NCBI GenBank assembly: GCA_910574915.1
Contig: CAJTCR010000012.1
Coordinates: 1 to 64,000, forward strand
Origin: Eubacteriaceae bacterium
GTDB lineage: Bacteria; Bacillota; Clostridia; Lachnospirales; Lachnospiraceae
Length of the DNA stretch: 64,000 nt
Direction of reading: 5' to 3'
Below, in pieces: positions 54,810-64,000 of this stretch (the first letter of the stretch is position 1; every line of letters begins with the position of its first letter). The notes below the pieces were generated by a model, which saw only the letters and a list, made by a program, of their open reading frames with translations, did no database searches and was not told the DNA's origin. A program made the translations under genes and the position numbers.

Positions 54810-57800
54810 TTATTTCACCGTAATTACCTTTAATGGATTCAGTGAACTGTAAACCTTCTTGCTGCCGTTCTTGCGGAAAGCACGGATACGGAAATATGCC
54901 CGGTCACCGCTCTTCATGCCGCGTACTGTACATACCCGGATGTTCGGATTGTTTACAGTCTTTAACTTCTTATATTTCTCTTTCGAAGATTTCTTATAGT
55001 AGATCTCATAGCCAGAAGCACCTGTTACCTTCGACCAGCTAATCCGTGCCTGCCCCTTCGCCTTGGAAACAACCTTTACGGTAGGCGTTTTCAGCTTCGT
55101 CGTCGTGCTCAGTACCGATGAGAATGCCCCATAAGATTTTGTACCATCTGTATTGTTGACATAAGACCTTACTTTGTACTTATAAGTCTTGCCTGCGGAA
55201 AGCCCGGTAATCGTTGCGCTGTTCGCTTTTACTGTCTTAACAACCTTCGAGTTGGAATTGCAGATCTGGTAACCATCCGCATATCCCTGTTTCGTCCATT
55301 TCAGCTTGAGGCTGTTGTACTTCACTGAGGAAGCCTTTAACCCCTTCACTGCAACTGCCGAAATCTTAAAGCTGATAACCTTCGTTCCTGTGTAGTTGCT
55401 GTTTGTTCCCTGAATAACGATCGACGCCATACCAGGATCCGTGTTGTTTTTATAAGTTACCGTATAATCTACGCCTTTTGTCAGTACCTTGCCGCCGTCA
55501 CTTACCGTAATATCCGGTGTATATGCATCACCCGTATATGTCCGGTCTGCAACATCCGATGTATCCAGACTCTGCATACTCTTTGGCTCAATGACAAACG
55601 TCGCTGTCTGTGTACCGGAATATCTGCCGATACCAGTTACCGTAATCATAGCCACACCTGCATTTACATTATTTGAATAAGATACTGTATACTCTGTACC
55701 CAATACTAACGTCCTGCTGCCAGTCTCAACTACGACTCCAGGTGTAATTGCATTGCCCGTATAAGCATAGCTTGGAGCATACCCACTGATAATAAATCCG
55801 CCCACATCATTTGCGATGCTGAACTTAACAGTCGTCGTACCTGTATAATTTGCATTATTCAGCGCACGCAGCGTTACGGTCGCCGTACCAATATTGACAT
55901 TGTTCGAATACGTCGCTGTATAATCCGTACCTTCCATCAAAATATTGTTGCCGCATTTTACCGTCAGCGCCGGCTTCACTTCTGAACCGGTATACTGCTG
56001 TGCCGGAATCGGTGAAATCGTACACTTCGACAACTGTGCAATAATACGGAAGTTCTTCGTAATCGTACCATTATTATTGCCAATACCAGTAACCGTTGCA
56101 ACTGCCGTACCTACTTCCACATTGTTGCTGAACGTCACCGTATAGTCCACATTTTCCGTCATACCCGGAACCGATACCTTTGGATACACCGCTTTGCCTG
56201 TATAGTACATCGCATCTACCGTATCCATCGACAGATTTACATCACTCGGTGCCACTGACGTCGCTCCCGAAATCTCGCCTGTACCCTGATCCAGGAAGCT
56301 GTTCGATCCCCATGACCCACCGCTGCTGATTGTAGAGCTGGTAATCATAAAGTTCGCAGTTGCCTTGCCGCTGAAATTGTTCTTGCCCTCTACATTAATA
56401 TAAGCCGTTCCAGCGTTTAAGTTGTTTGTATACGTTAACGTATAGTCTACGTCTTCGGTCAGTCTGTATTTAATATTGTCAATGTAGTCTGTCACAGAAA
56501 TACCTACCGGACAGATGTCAAAGCCTGTGTAAGAATACTCTCGTTTGAAACCGTCGATAATGAGGTTGTTGGAGAATGCTCTTGGGGTGATGGTATACGT
56601 CAATGTCATTGGTTCAGTTGCATAAGTTCCATTTGTTGGATCTCCTTCAATGCGGATATAATAAGTACCTGCATTAACAAAATCTTTTTCCTGAATCAAA
56701 TTCTTAAGCGCTACTTCATCTTTGTATCTTCCAATCAGATACTCGCCTTCTTTCACACCTGTAACTGTCAGTGTAGGATATTGCTTTTGGGAGTTGTAAA
56801 TTGCAGTTGTTGGTTTCATCGTAAAGTTTGCATCTTTACTAATATCTTTACCAATAAAATACCAAAAACTTGCACTATCTGTATAATTTCCAACACCAGT
56901 AATTGTAACTTTTACTTTACCTGCATAGCTTAAAGGCGGTTCTGGATTGCGATATTCTTCCCGCACTTCCACATCATTTGTATCTGGTTCTACATATTGG
57001 TAACTAATCTCATAATCGGTAATATTATTTAAAAATGCTCCATTATTTGCTTTATTAGGATCATCATAATAAATACCAACCTGCGTTTCTTTTAGCTCTG
57101 CTGCATCTTCTGCCCCTGCATAGTTCGGCATAACAGAATTGCCTTTGTTAAATGGATAATTTAGCTTGTAATTTTTCAAGTCTACATTCCCATTCTGTCC
57201 TGCCGGATGATACATAAACTTTGTATGGTTTGCAAGAGAAGCAGGCATAATGGTAAATGTTACCTCTTTAAATCCCTTATAATTATCCTTTACATCCTCT
57301 GGTATTTCAACTCTTACTGTCGCCAGGTCTGTCAAAGTCGCATTACGGTTATTGCTAAATTTTACAACTGCACTCTTAATATAATTAGACACCCATGTAG
57401 AGCCTGTGTATTCTAAAATAACATCTCCTGCATAACTCAATCGAAAGGCTGGTGTTAAATCAGTACCATCGTAAACAGGTGCTTCTTGAGAAATAAACGT
57501 CAATTCTGCTTCTCCAATATCTAAAGGCACTACATTATACGTAACTACCCGTTCACCTGTAAAATTACCAATACCCCGTACACGAATTTCTTTTGTACCT
57601 ACACTCTTCAGATCTGCCTTTGTAGAATACTCATATGAAAAATGTCTTGTATAGTCCGCCCAGTTGATATAATCATCTGCATTACCGCTATAAAGAACTC
57701 CTGCTAAATCCCTCCCTGCGTATTTCAATTCTGGAACTGGCGTTATATCTTTTCCATTCTGATATGGGATATCTTCAATCTGTATCTCAGTAACATCAGC

Positions 57801-60800
57801 ATCACTGATATCTTTTCTTGTAATGGAATACTCCAGTGTAATCTCTCCTTCATAATTCCCTACACCACTAATAACAAATTTCGGTTTCTCACTCCCACTC
57901 GTCCAGTTGATATGATCGCCGTTTCCAACTCCTTCTACAAGTTCATAATCTCCTCGTGTTGTATCATCTCCTGGTGATAAAGTTACCAAACTATTCGATG
58001 GCGCTACTGCCGTTATAGAAGTAATCTCAGGAAATACGGTGTTACCTGTATAAGTTACAGAGCTATTGTATTTCACAGAAATTTCCTTTTTGCTATAGCC
58101 ATCTGCAAGGTTATATGGTTTGATTCTAAATTGAACCGTACGTCTGCCGCTATACTTCCCTTTTCCTTCGATCGTGATATTATGCACGCCGACGGTCACT
58201 TTATCATCGATACTAATTGTATAGTCAACATCTTTCGTAAGTCTCGTCCCGTCTATTACAACAACAACATTTTCTTCTTTAATAACCTCTTCACCATGTG
58301 CATAAGTATAAGAACCACTGTTTATATCAATAACGTTTTCTAAAATGATATCATCTACTCCTGCTTTTACTTCATAAGTAATAAGCTTCGAGCCTTCCAG
58401 ATATACGATATCATCCGAAAATGGAATAATTCTTACCTCATTCTCGCCTAATGTCATCGTTGGCGTTCTATCAAACTTATAATCCACACCATAAACCAAT
58501 GTTTTGCCGCCGCAAGTAACTGTAATCTTATCTTGTAATTTTATATCACTTGCTGATGAAGAATAAGATATAACGCCTGGTCCCTTACATTCTGTATAAT
58601 CGGCTCCAAGATCACCTACAATCGTGATGTTGCACTTGCCTGAACCCTGGAAATAGTCAACCTTGGATGCAACCGTTGCCTCTTGCACACCAATAATATT
58701 TGGGACTGTTACACTATATTCCAAATCTTCTGTAAGTGTATAAACCCGCACCTTGCTCTTATCTGTACTGCTGTAATCTGGCTGTTCTTTACTCTTCTCA
58801 TAATATACAACATTACATCCGCCTTTTGTAGATGTTGGAGAATATTTTATTGATCCTCCGCTTATCACCATTTTTGAATGTGCTGCCGCTTCAGGAGTAT
58901 TGGGATTAAACTCTCCAAAAATAGTATATGGCAATTCATAGGTTCCAATTAGATTTCCTGTTATCTTACTCTCATCGTTACTGTCTGTAACTTCTGTGAC
59001 GATTGCCCGCGTCGCCAAATTACCTGCTGTCTCCTGTCCGACACTAACAAACTTATCACCCTCATACTTCACCTTATAATCGATGCCTTCCCGATCTTTT
59101 TCTAGTGTATAATCAGGTTGACCATCTCTTTTCAATGTCACTGTTACTTGTGGTCTTATAAAGTCACCCGAAAAAGCATTTTTAATAGGACTTAGGGATA
59201 CTATACACTTCGATTTATCTGTCAATGTAACTGGCTTAATTACGAAGTAAGCATCAAAATATCCTATAAAATTCGAGTTCGCTGATGCCGTAAACCGCAT
59301 CGTCGGACGCTTATTCTTCGGCACATTTCTTTCACATGCATTCAGATTATTTAACGGCGTAACTTTATAATCACTATTATCGCCTTCTTTTAACGGCGAT
59401 GTTTCATCTCCAAAATATAATTCTAGCTGCGGGAACACACCTTTCTCTTCCTGACCATTAATGTTTGTATATGGCGTATACGTATATTCCTCTCTCGCTC
59501 GCCAACCATCAATCCTAAAATAGTCATCATTTATCGCATGATAAGTATCCTTACTTCCATCATCTGTGTACTCAGCTTCCACATATATCTGCCGCCTGTA
59601 TATGTTAAAGTATCCATAAATGGTACCTTCATATCCATATACACCTGTAACAATTGCCACCGCCTTTGAGCTATCTCCATCTCGCGGCTCATCATTCGAA
59701 TTCGTATTTGCTTTTATATTTTCATCCCAGTCAACTACATAATCGTCACCTTCTGTCAATACAATCGCACCTGTAGGGTCTGTAACCTTCAACTCTGGTC
59801 TTATTGGTTTCCCAGTATAAGTATATCGTTCCGTTTTTGGTGTATCTGGATACACAAGCTCTACTTTATACTTATTATTTGATGCAGCAATATTAATTTT
59901 CTTGACTACAAACGAAATTGTTATAACTCCGTAATACCCATTCTTACCAGTAATTGTAATTTTCCCATACTGGCTATCTGCGCCAGAACCACTTGATGCA
60001 CCTGGTCCATCAATGTGTACAGAAAACTCCTTATCTTCTGACAGTACAATTGCTTTATTGCTGTTATTTTTATAATAAAGCAACATAATTTTATTATTAT
60101 CCATTGCTCCATTTTTAACAAACTCAATATTCCATTGACCGCCACTCTGAGCATAATTTTTCCCAACCAGTTCCGATGTGCCCACTCCTACATCTATACG
60201 ATTGATATCTTTCTCATTCTCACTCTTTTCCTTGAGTTTGGAAAGAGTAATATCTTGACCAACATAAAGAATAATTGTTCTGTATCCTGTATAACACCCT
60301 CTACCATGAATTGTAAATTCAACAGTACTATTTTCTGATATATTGCTAATATCAATATCTGTTCTTTCAATGGTATAATCAACATTATACGTTAAGGTAT
60401 CACCCGGAGTCCCAAAACCATCATCCCTAACAACAAGATTATCCTTAATATACTCTAAATATACATCTTCGTCATCACTTGAATTATAAGGTGTTTTTGC
60501 AGCAATCTGCGTGATTACTTCTGTGTTTTCTTCCCCTATACTTCTAGCTGAAATTTCAAATTCCTCTGTTTTTACAGAAGACACATTTGGATCTTGCGCA
60601 TTAACAAAATTTGGATTGCTTGGTAATGCAGAAACCATAAAATAATATTTTTGGTTTAGTTTTAGATCACTTGGATCATTTACCGGAAGATTTGTCGTAG
60701 CATCATATAGCGTAATACTATCTGCGTCGAAATCCGTTCCTGCCTTCAAAACAAACTCTTTGTTGTTTTCCGCTTTAAACTCCAATTGTGTAAGTTGAGG

Positions 60801-63122
60801 GTATTTTGTTTTGCCAGTATAACCATGTTTCCCATTCTTAAAACCATCGGCTTCTGTTAGTTTCAAAGTACCCTTATTTAATTTTTGAGAAATTATATTA
60901 AATGTCTTTGTCTTAGCAACTCCTTCCGCCAAAGTTACTGTAACCGAAGCTACACCGACATTTTCATTATTAGAATATGTTATCTTCCCCCTATACTCAT
61001 CTTCTGATAATGGTCTTGATTGATACGTCACATTTATGACATTCGGACGATGTTCCTTTCCACTATACAAGTGACCAAGATCTCCAACTCCATCCTCCTT
61101 ACAAGCTCCGAGTTCAAAATCTATGTCATTTGGGTCATACTTTTGAATATCAAACTGTACTTTGATGTCTCCTTTATAATTGCCATTGAAGCTAAATACA
61201 GCCCAATATTTCTTTCCAGCCGAAGCTTTGCTCCAATCAGTAACCAGCGTCGTTCCATCGGACTCATAAAACAGGACTTTTACTCCACTTTTAAGAGCCG
61301 TTAATCTTTGTATTATAGTTCCATCTTTATCCCAAAGTATTCCATCCTCAAGTACATTTGGCTCCCTAAATGGCAAATAACTATCCTTAATGGTTATTTT
61401 ATAGCCTGCTTTGACCACGTCTTTCTTTTCAATTTTATAATACAAACCTTGTTTAGGTATTCCTGATTCATCCATACCCTTTAGTGTACCATAATAACCG
61501 CCTGCTGTACGACTTTTTATAGAATCTTTACTGTTTCCTAAGCCACCTACTATGGTTATAAAAACAGTGCCTGCATCTGTAATATTATCAGGAATATATG
61601 TGTCAATGTTACCATCCATACCAGTCATATCCCATTTGCTTAAAGCATAGCTCATACTGTAATTGGTATATCCATCACCCTTTTTTACACATAGATCCTT
61701 CTTCTTACTCTCTTCATAATCTGGTGCTCCGTTAAAATAAACCAACATATTAACGGGATGCGTCTTGTTGTCCTGATATTCATAATCATCGTTTTCATAA
61801 AACTCTATCTCATAATTAGCTTTTGAAATATCCCTACGCACTTCATAATATAAATATCCTTTTTGCCCAACATATCCAGTTTTAGATAAAACAACCTCTA
61901 ATCTTACTGTTCCTGCTGTTGCCCCTGGAACAACTCTATCACTTCCACGAGCCGCAACAATCATTTCAGATCCCGGAACAATTTCAAACTCATTACTTTC
62001 AAATGTTTTTGTCGTATCTGTTAATAGCCTTATTTTATTTGGTTTAAATACATATGTGTGATTACTTTCATCATAATCTCTAGCTTCGTCAAACGCTCTA
62101 TCATCTGGAATAAGCTCCAATGTATTCTTAGTAACTGGATACAGTTCGCGCCAACGTCCTCCATATAACTGACCACCTGGGTAAATAATAATTTCTCTAT
62201 AATTTTCATCTGCTGTTAAGTCTAGCGATTGTGATGCAATATTAATACTTGTTGTTCCATCCTGTATTGAAAGCTTCTTAGGCTTTTCATATGCACTTGC
62301 AGTATAGCTTCCCGCTGGCTCCCCGTCTATGGTTACACTGGCATTCGCTATATCTTTCTTTATATTCAAACTCGGTGCTCCCCATGACTCTTTACCTTCA
62401 ACATCCTCACCCTGATAATAATTTGTATATTTGATATACAGATCCTGCAAAGAACTTAAATTAGCAACATAATCATTCCCGTTAACATCCACAACTTTAT
62501 ATTCTGTTTTTTTCAATTCTTTACCATCAACAGAAATGTTGATCCGATCTGGTCCGATTGTCTCGCTATCATTAGAAATCAAAATAGTATCGGTAATTGT
62601 TTTATAATATTCTCCATCTTTAGCCGATGTGTTGACTGCTGTTATCTGTGCAGACGACGGCATTAGTGCTCTAGTAATTTTATACTCTATAATACAAGTA
62701 CTATTCGGCTTTAATAAACGACTTTGCGCAGTTGCTATTATTTGTACTTGCTGTTTTTTCGCTGTTATACCATCATATCCTTTTTCTAAACTAACAGTAT
62801 AATCTGTGCCTTCCTGTATAGGATATATATTACCAGCCGTATCCTTAATCGTTAATGCTGTAATCTTTCTCTCAACGCCTGAATATTCACTTGTATCAAG
62901 CTTTTGTATCGCTGCTCCACTAACATTGGTAGGTTGTTTTAACACACCACCATCTCCATCAGGGGTTCCTACTGTACTCAAATCAATTTTCTCCCCATCA
63001 AGCTGTGTTATCGTATCCGCCCGCAGCCTAGGCGCAGCAATCGCCACACCCCCCAGCAAAAGCACAGAACAAAATACAATTAATATTTTCGTCCCAAACC
63101 TTTTCCATACATCCTTGTACAT
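54810..63122 (-). CDS. Giant secreted repeat protein (2770 aa), probable surface adhesin
   Basis: Not a named family to me. Residues 1-35 form a signal peptide (ILIVFCSVLLLGGVAIAAP). Most of the rest is repeats of about 75-85 residues with the pattern YTG...P...V...L..GxDYTVxYxNN...GTAxVTVTGxGNYTGT...F.I, clearest at about 2170-2580 and more divergent before. Two fibronectin type III-like domains close the protein (about 2585-2770: LKLKWTKQGYADGYQI, ARISWSKVTGASGYEIYYKK). No LPxTG-like sorting signal or C-terminal membrane helix is seen, so attachment is unclear. First gene of a unit with sortase B and an LRR protein. RBS GGAAGGGA at the ATG at 63122. The 3' part (54.8-56.6 kb) is richer in GC than most of the 5' part. 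Confidence 0.88.
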   Translation of the reverse strand: MYKDVWKRFGTKILIVFCSVLLLGGVAIAAPRLRADTITQLDGEKIDLSTVGTPDGDGGVLKQPTNVSGAAIQKLDTSEYSGVERKITALTIKDTAGNIYPIQEGTDYTVSLEKGYDGITAKKQQVQIIATAQSRLLKPNSTCIIEYKITRALMPSSAQITAVNTSAKDGEYYKTITDTILISNDSETIGPDRINISVDGKELKKTEYKVVDVNGNDYVANLSSLQDLYIKYTNYYQGEDVEGKESWGAPSLNIKKDIANASVTIDGEPAGSYTASAYEKPKKLSIQDGTTSINIASQSLDLTADENYREIIIYPGGQLYGGRWRELYPVTKNTLELIPDDRAFDEARDYDESNHTYVFKPNKIRLLTDTTKTFESNEFEIVPGSEMIVAARGSDRVVPGATAGTVRLEVVLSKTGYVGQKGYLYYEVRRDISKANYEIEFYENDDYEYQDNKTHPVNMLVYFNGAPDYEESKKKDLCVKKGDGYTNYSMSYALSKWDMTGMDGNIDTYIPDNITDAGTVFITIVGGLGNSKDSIKSRTAGGYYGTLKGMDESGIPKQGLYYKIEKKDVVKAGYKITIKDSYLPFREPNVLEDGILWDKDGTIIQRLTALKSGVKVLFYESDGTTLVTDWSKASAGKKYWAVFSFNGNYKGDIKVQFDIQKYDPNDIDFELGACKEDGVGDLGHLYSGKEHRPNVINVTYQSRPLSEDEYRGKITYSNNENVGVASVTVTLAEGVAKTKTFNIISQKLNKGTLKLTEADGFKNGKHGYTGKTKYPQLTQLEFKAENNKEFVLKAGTDFDADSITLYDATTNLPVNDPSDLKLNQKYYFMVSALPSNPNFVNAQDPNVSSVKTEEFEISARSIGEENTEVITQIAAKTPYNSSDDEDVYLEYIKDNLVVRDDGFGTPGDTLTYNVDYTIERTDIDISNISENSTVEFTIHGRGCYTGYRTIILYVGQDITLSKLKEKSENEKDINRIDVGVGTSELVGKNYAQSGGQWNIEFVKNGAMDNNKIMLLYYKNNSNKAIVLSEDKEFSVHIDGPGASSGSGADSQYGKITITGKNGYYGVITISFVVKKINIAASNNKYKVELVYPDTPKTERYTYTGKPIRPELKVTDPTGAIVLTEGDDYVVDWDENIKANTNSNDEPRDGDSSKAVAIVTGVYGYEGTIYGYFNIYRRQIYVEAEYTDDGSKDTYHAINDDYFRIDGWRAREEYTYTPYTNINGQEEKGVFPQLELYFGDETSPLKEGDNSDYKVTPLNNLNACERNVPKNKRPTMRFTASANSNFIGYFDAYFVIKPVTLTDKSKCIVSLSPIKNAFSGDFIRPQVTVTLKRDGQPDYTLEKDREGIDYKVKYEGDKFVSVGQETAGNLATRAIVTEVTDSNDESKITGNLIGTYELPYTIFGEFNPNTPEAAAHSKMVISGGSIKYSPTSTKGGCNVVYYEKSKEQPDYSSTDKSKVRVYTLTEDLEYSVTVPNIIGVQEATVASKVDYFQGSGKCNITIVGDLGADYTECKGPGVISYSSSASDIKLQDKITVTCGGKTLVYGVDYKFDRTPTMTLGENEVRIIPFSDDIVYLEGSKLITYEVKAGVDDIILENVIDINSGSYTYAHGEEVIKEENVVVVIDGTRLTKDVDYTISIDDKVTVGVHNITIEGKGKYSGRRTVQFRIKPYNLADGYSKKEISVKYNSSVTYTGNTVFPEITSITAVAPSNSLVTLSPGDDTTRGDYELVEGVGNGDHINWTSGSEKPKFVISGVGNYEGEITLEYSITRKDISDADVTEIQIEDIPYQNGKDITPVPELKYAGRDLAGVLYSGNADDYINWADYTRHFSYEYSTKADLKSVGTKEIRVRGIGNFTGERVVTYNVVPLDIGEAELTFISQEAPVYDGTDLTPAFRLSYAGDVILEYTGSTWVSNYIKSAVVKFSNNRNATLTDLATVRVEIPEDVKDNYKGFKEVTFTIMPASLANHTKFMYHPAGQNGNVDLKNYKLNYPFNKGNSVMPNYAGAEDAAELKETQVGIYYDDPNKANNGAFLNNITDYEISYQYVEPDTNDVEVREEYRNPEPPLSYAGKVKVTITGVGNYTDSASFWYFIGKDISKDANFTMKPTTAIYNSQKQYPTLTVTGVKEGEYLIGRYKDEVALKNLIQEKDFVNAGTYYIRIEGDPTNGTYATEPMTLTYTITPRAFSNNLIIDGFKREYSYTGFDICPVGISVTDYIDNIKYRLTEDVDYTLTYTNNLNAGTAYINVEGKNNFSGKATANFMITSSTISSGGSWGSNSFLDQGTGEISGATSVAPSDVNLSMDTVDAMYYTGKAVYPKVSVPGMTENVDYTVTFSNNVEVGTAVATVTGIGNNNGTITKNFRIIAQLSKCTISPIPAQQYTGSEVKPALTVKCGNNILMEGTDYTATYSNNVNIGTATVTLRALNNANYTGTTTVKFSIANDVGGFIISGYAPSYAYTGNAITPGVVVETGSRTLVLGTEYTVSYSNNVNAGVAMITVTGIGRYSGTQTATFVIEPKSMQSLDTSDVADRTYTGDAYTPDITVSDGGKVLTKGVDYTVTYKNNTDPGMASIVIQGTNSNYTGTKVISFKISAVAVKGLKASSVKYNSLKLKWTKQGYADGYQICNSNSKVVKTVKANSATITGLSAGKTYKYKVRSYVNNTDGTKSYGAFSSVLSTTTKLKTPTVKVVSKAKGQARISWSKVTGASGYEIYYKKSSKEKYKKLKTVNNPNIRVCTVRGMKSGDRAYFRIRAFRKNGSKKVYSSLNPLKVITVK

Positions 63123-63762
63123 ACATTCCCTTCCTCTCCGTCATCCTTTATTATATGGAAGACATTATTCTATCCTGGATTACATAAACCACTCAGAACA
63201 TACAACCCGCATTTCCATCCCTATCCACCGCAATTCGCAAGACATCTGTTCCTAAAGCCCAGCCATCGACCGCCCGCCGGATTCCGAACAGGCGTCGTGC
63301 CAAGTGCGGTACACAGTATAAAAACACAGATCCACCATGTCCTGACACTGCATTTTGACAATCTCTTATACAGACACCCACCTATCCTGCCGTTTTCCTA
63401 GATCCCCTTTAAAGCCTGCCCTGCTGTATTGATCTAATCAAAACACCAAAATATGCCAGATTCCGCCACGTCTGACCGCCAGTTACAGCGCTCGTGTACT
63501 TTCGGATGGCATGTGCATCCTACACACCTCATCTATATTAAGAGAAAAGTATGTATGCCGCAACCACTCCGCACAAGACTTTTCCTTCTTGCAAAGCGGA
63601 CAAACACGCAGACTTATCCCATTAAGATAGTTTATAATTATATCGGCTCTTTTTTTAGAATATTAACCTTAAGGTGGAATTTTTTTGAATTATCCTATAA
63701 TATCAATTTTATTGTACAACAATTAAAGAAGCGTTAAGACTAAGCTTGCAGATCCGTCTCTA
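63123..63762. other. 640-bp region without a supported gene
   Basis: A GC-richer stretch (63200-63540) gives only short broken frames on both strands; a minus frame at 63193-63381 ends in RIAVDRDGNAGCMF and could be a decayed gene end, but has no RBS or clear homologue. 63600-63720 is AT-rich and includes TATAAT-like sequence (63695) that could be promoter DNA. TATAAT at 63150-63160 on the minus strand could serve the giant gene, without a good -35 box. Confidence 0.4.
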
Positions 63763-64000
63763 ATGCTCTATCCAGTTGGAAATCAAACTTTTAGATTGTC
63801 TGATTCATACCAATGCTACAGCGAACAAAACAAACCATATCGAGCTTGTTTTCGTAACATTTTACAAAGAGCAGCCGGGAGAGCGGATGTGCCTCCCCTG
63901 GCGGCGGCTTTGGAAGAATGCTTAGAAGCCCTTAGTATTCTGCAAAACAACCAGGGGCGCAGCCAAGCGGCACCTTTAGCTGTCGGCAGGCAGCGAACTA
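63763..64000 (+). CDS. Open frame running off the window edge, doubtful
   Basis: A frame from the ATG at 63763 (MLYPVGNQTFRLSDSYQCYS...) stays open for 79 codons to the right edge. No ribosome-binding site precedes it, and the codon choice in the second half (RAAGRADVPPLAAALEEC) looks like incidental translation of GC-rich DNA that also folds (GCCGGGAG with CTCCCCTGGC). It may be the start of a gene completed outside, or a non-coding RNA; I cannot decide. Confidence 0.2.
   Translation, partial: MLYPVGNQTFRLSDSYQCYSEQNKPYRACFRNILQRAAGRADVPPLAAALEECLEALSILQNNQGRSQAAPLAVGRQRT

Noticed and set aside
54810-56600. Regular repeats in the giant gene as a CRISPR or satellite array
   Set aside because: Repeats are ~230 bp, in frame, divergent in DNA but conserved in protein; they encode domains.
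63193-63381. 62-codon minus-strand frame
   Set aside because: Kept only as a possible gene remnant: no RBS, no homologue I know, and surrounding frames are broken.

Overview
The window looks like chromosome of a Gram-positive Clostridia bacterium, most likely a Lachnospiraceae relative. The grounds are the gene order of the S10-spc-alpha ribosomal cluster, a zinc-lid adenylate kinase, zinc-type S14, an enlarged L17, strong GGAGG ribosome-binding sites, a class B sortase, and BspA-type leucine-rich surface proteins. There are no rRNA or tRNA genes and no CRISPR array. Assignments rest on reading the translations and on remembered family motifs; no database search was run.

Layout. (1) 1-4.5 kb is an AT-rich accessory island: the 5' end of a group IIC intron directly behind a terminator, two orphan genes, and a Type II restriction-modification pair lying between two ~348-bp direct copies of the 3' end of rlmD. 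(2) 4.1-14.5 kb is housekeeping: rlmD, a YhaM-like exoribonuclease, a catalytically dead HtrA-like membrane protein, an LRR-amidase, mutS2 and a two-component system, plus a ~170-bp MITE. (3) 14.6-35.2 kb, minus strand, is the S10-spc-alpha cluster (rpsJ to rplQ), interrupted twice. A Fic-domain gene sits between secY and adk. A HipA-like kinase gene and a Na/Pi cotransporter gene sit between infA and rpmJ. infA is followed by a terminator, and rpmJ-rplQ has its own sigma-A-type promoter plus an attenuator-like leader before rpsM. (4) 35.5-51.8 kb is mixed metabolism and membrane genes: a secreted amidase, a Uma2 nuclease, an rRNA-methyltransferase-like gene, a probable type I toxin-antitoxin locus, metY-cysK with an Rrf2 regulator, MATE, TraX, hemolysin III, PsiE, panBCD, an FNT-family channel, gdhA and a dCTP-deaminase-like cluster. 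(5) 52-63.1 kb is a surface operon: a 2770-residue repeat protein, a class B sortase, and an LRR protein with a variant sorting signal.

How parts work together. The ribosomal cluster is driven by a consensus promoter at 35435-35463 with a ~220-nt folded leader, and many of its genes overlap or abut. metY-cysK share one promoter immediately downstream of an Rrf2 (CymR/IscR-like) gene, which suggests control by cysteine status. panB-panC-panD form a compact operon behind a 216-nt leader. The sortase very likely anchors the LRR protein encoded just after it.

The observations most worth following are the restriction-modification cassette inside duplicated rlmD ends, the two toxin-family enzymes (Fic and HipA-like) embedded in the ribosomal cluster, the unlisted 25-residue hydrophobic peptide gene with convergent promoters, and the dCTP-deaminase-like protein lacking the usual catalytic residues.
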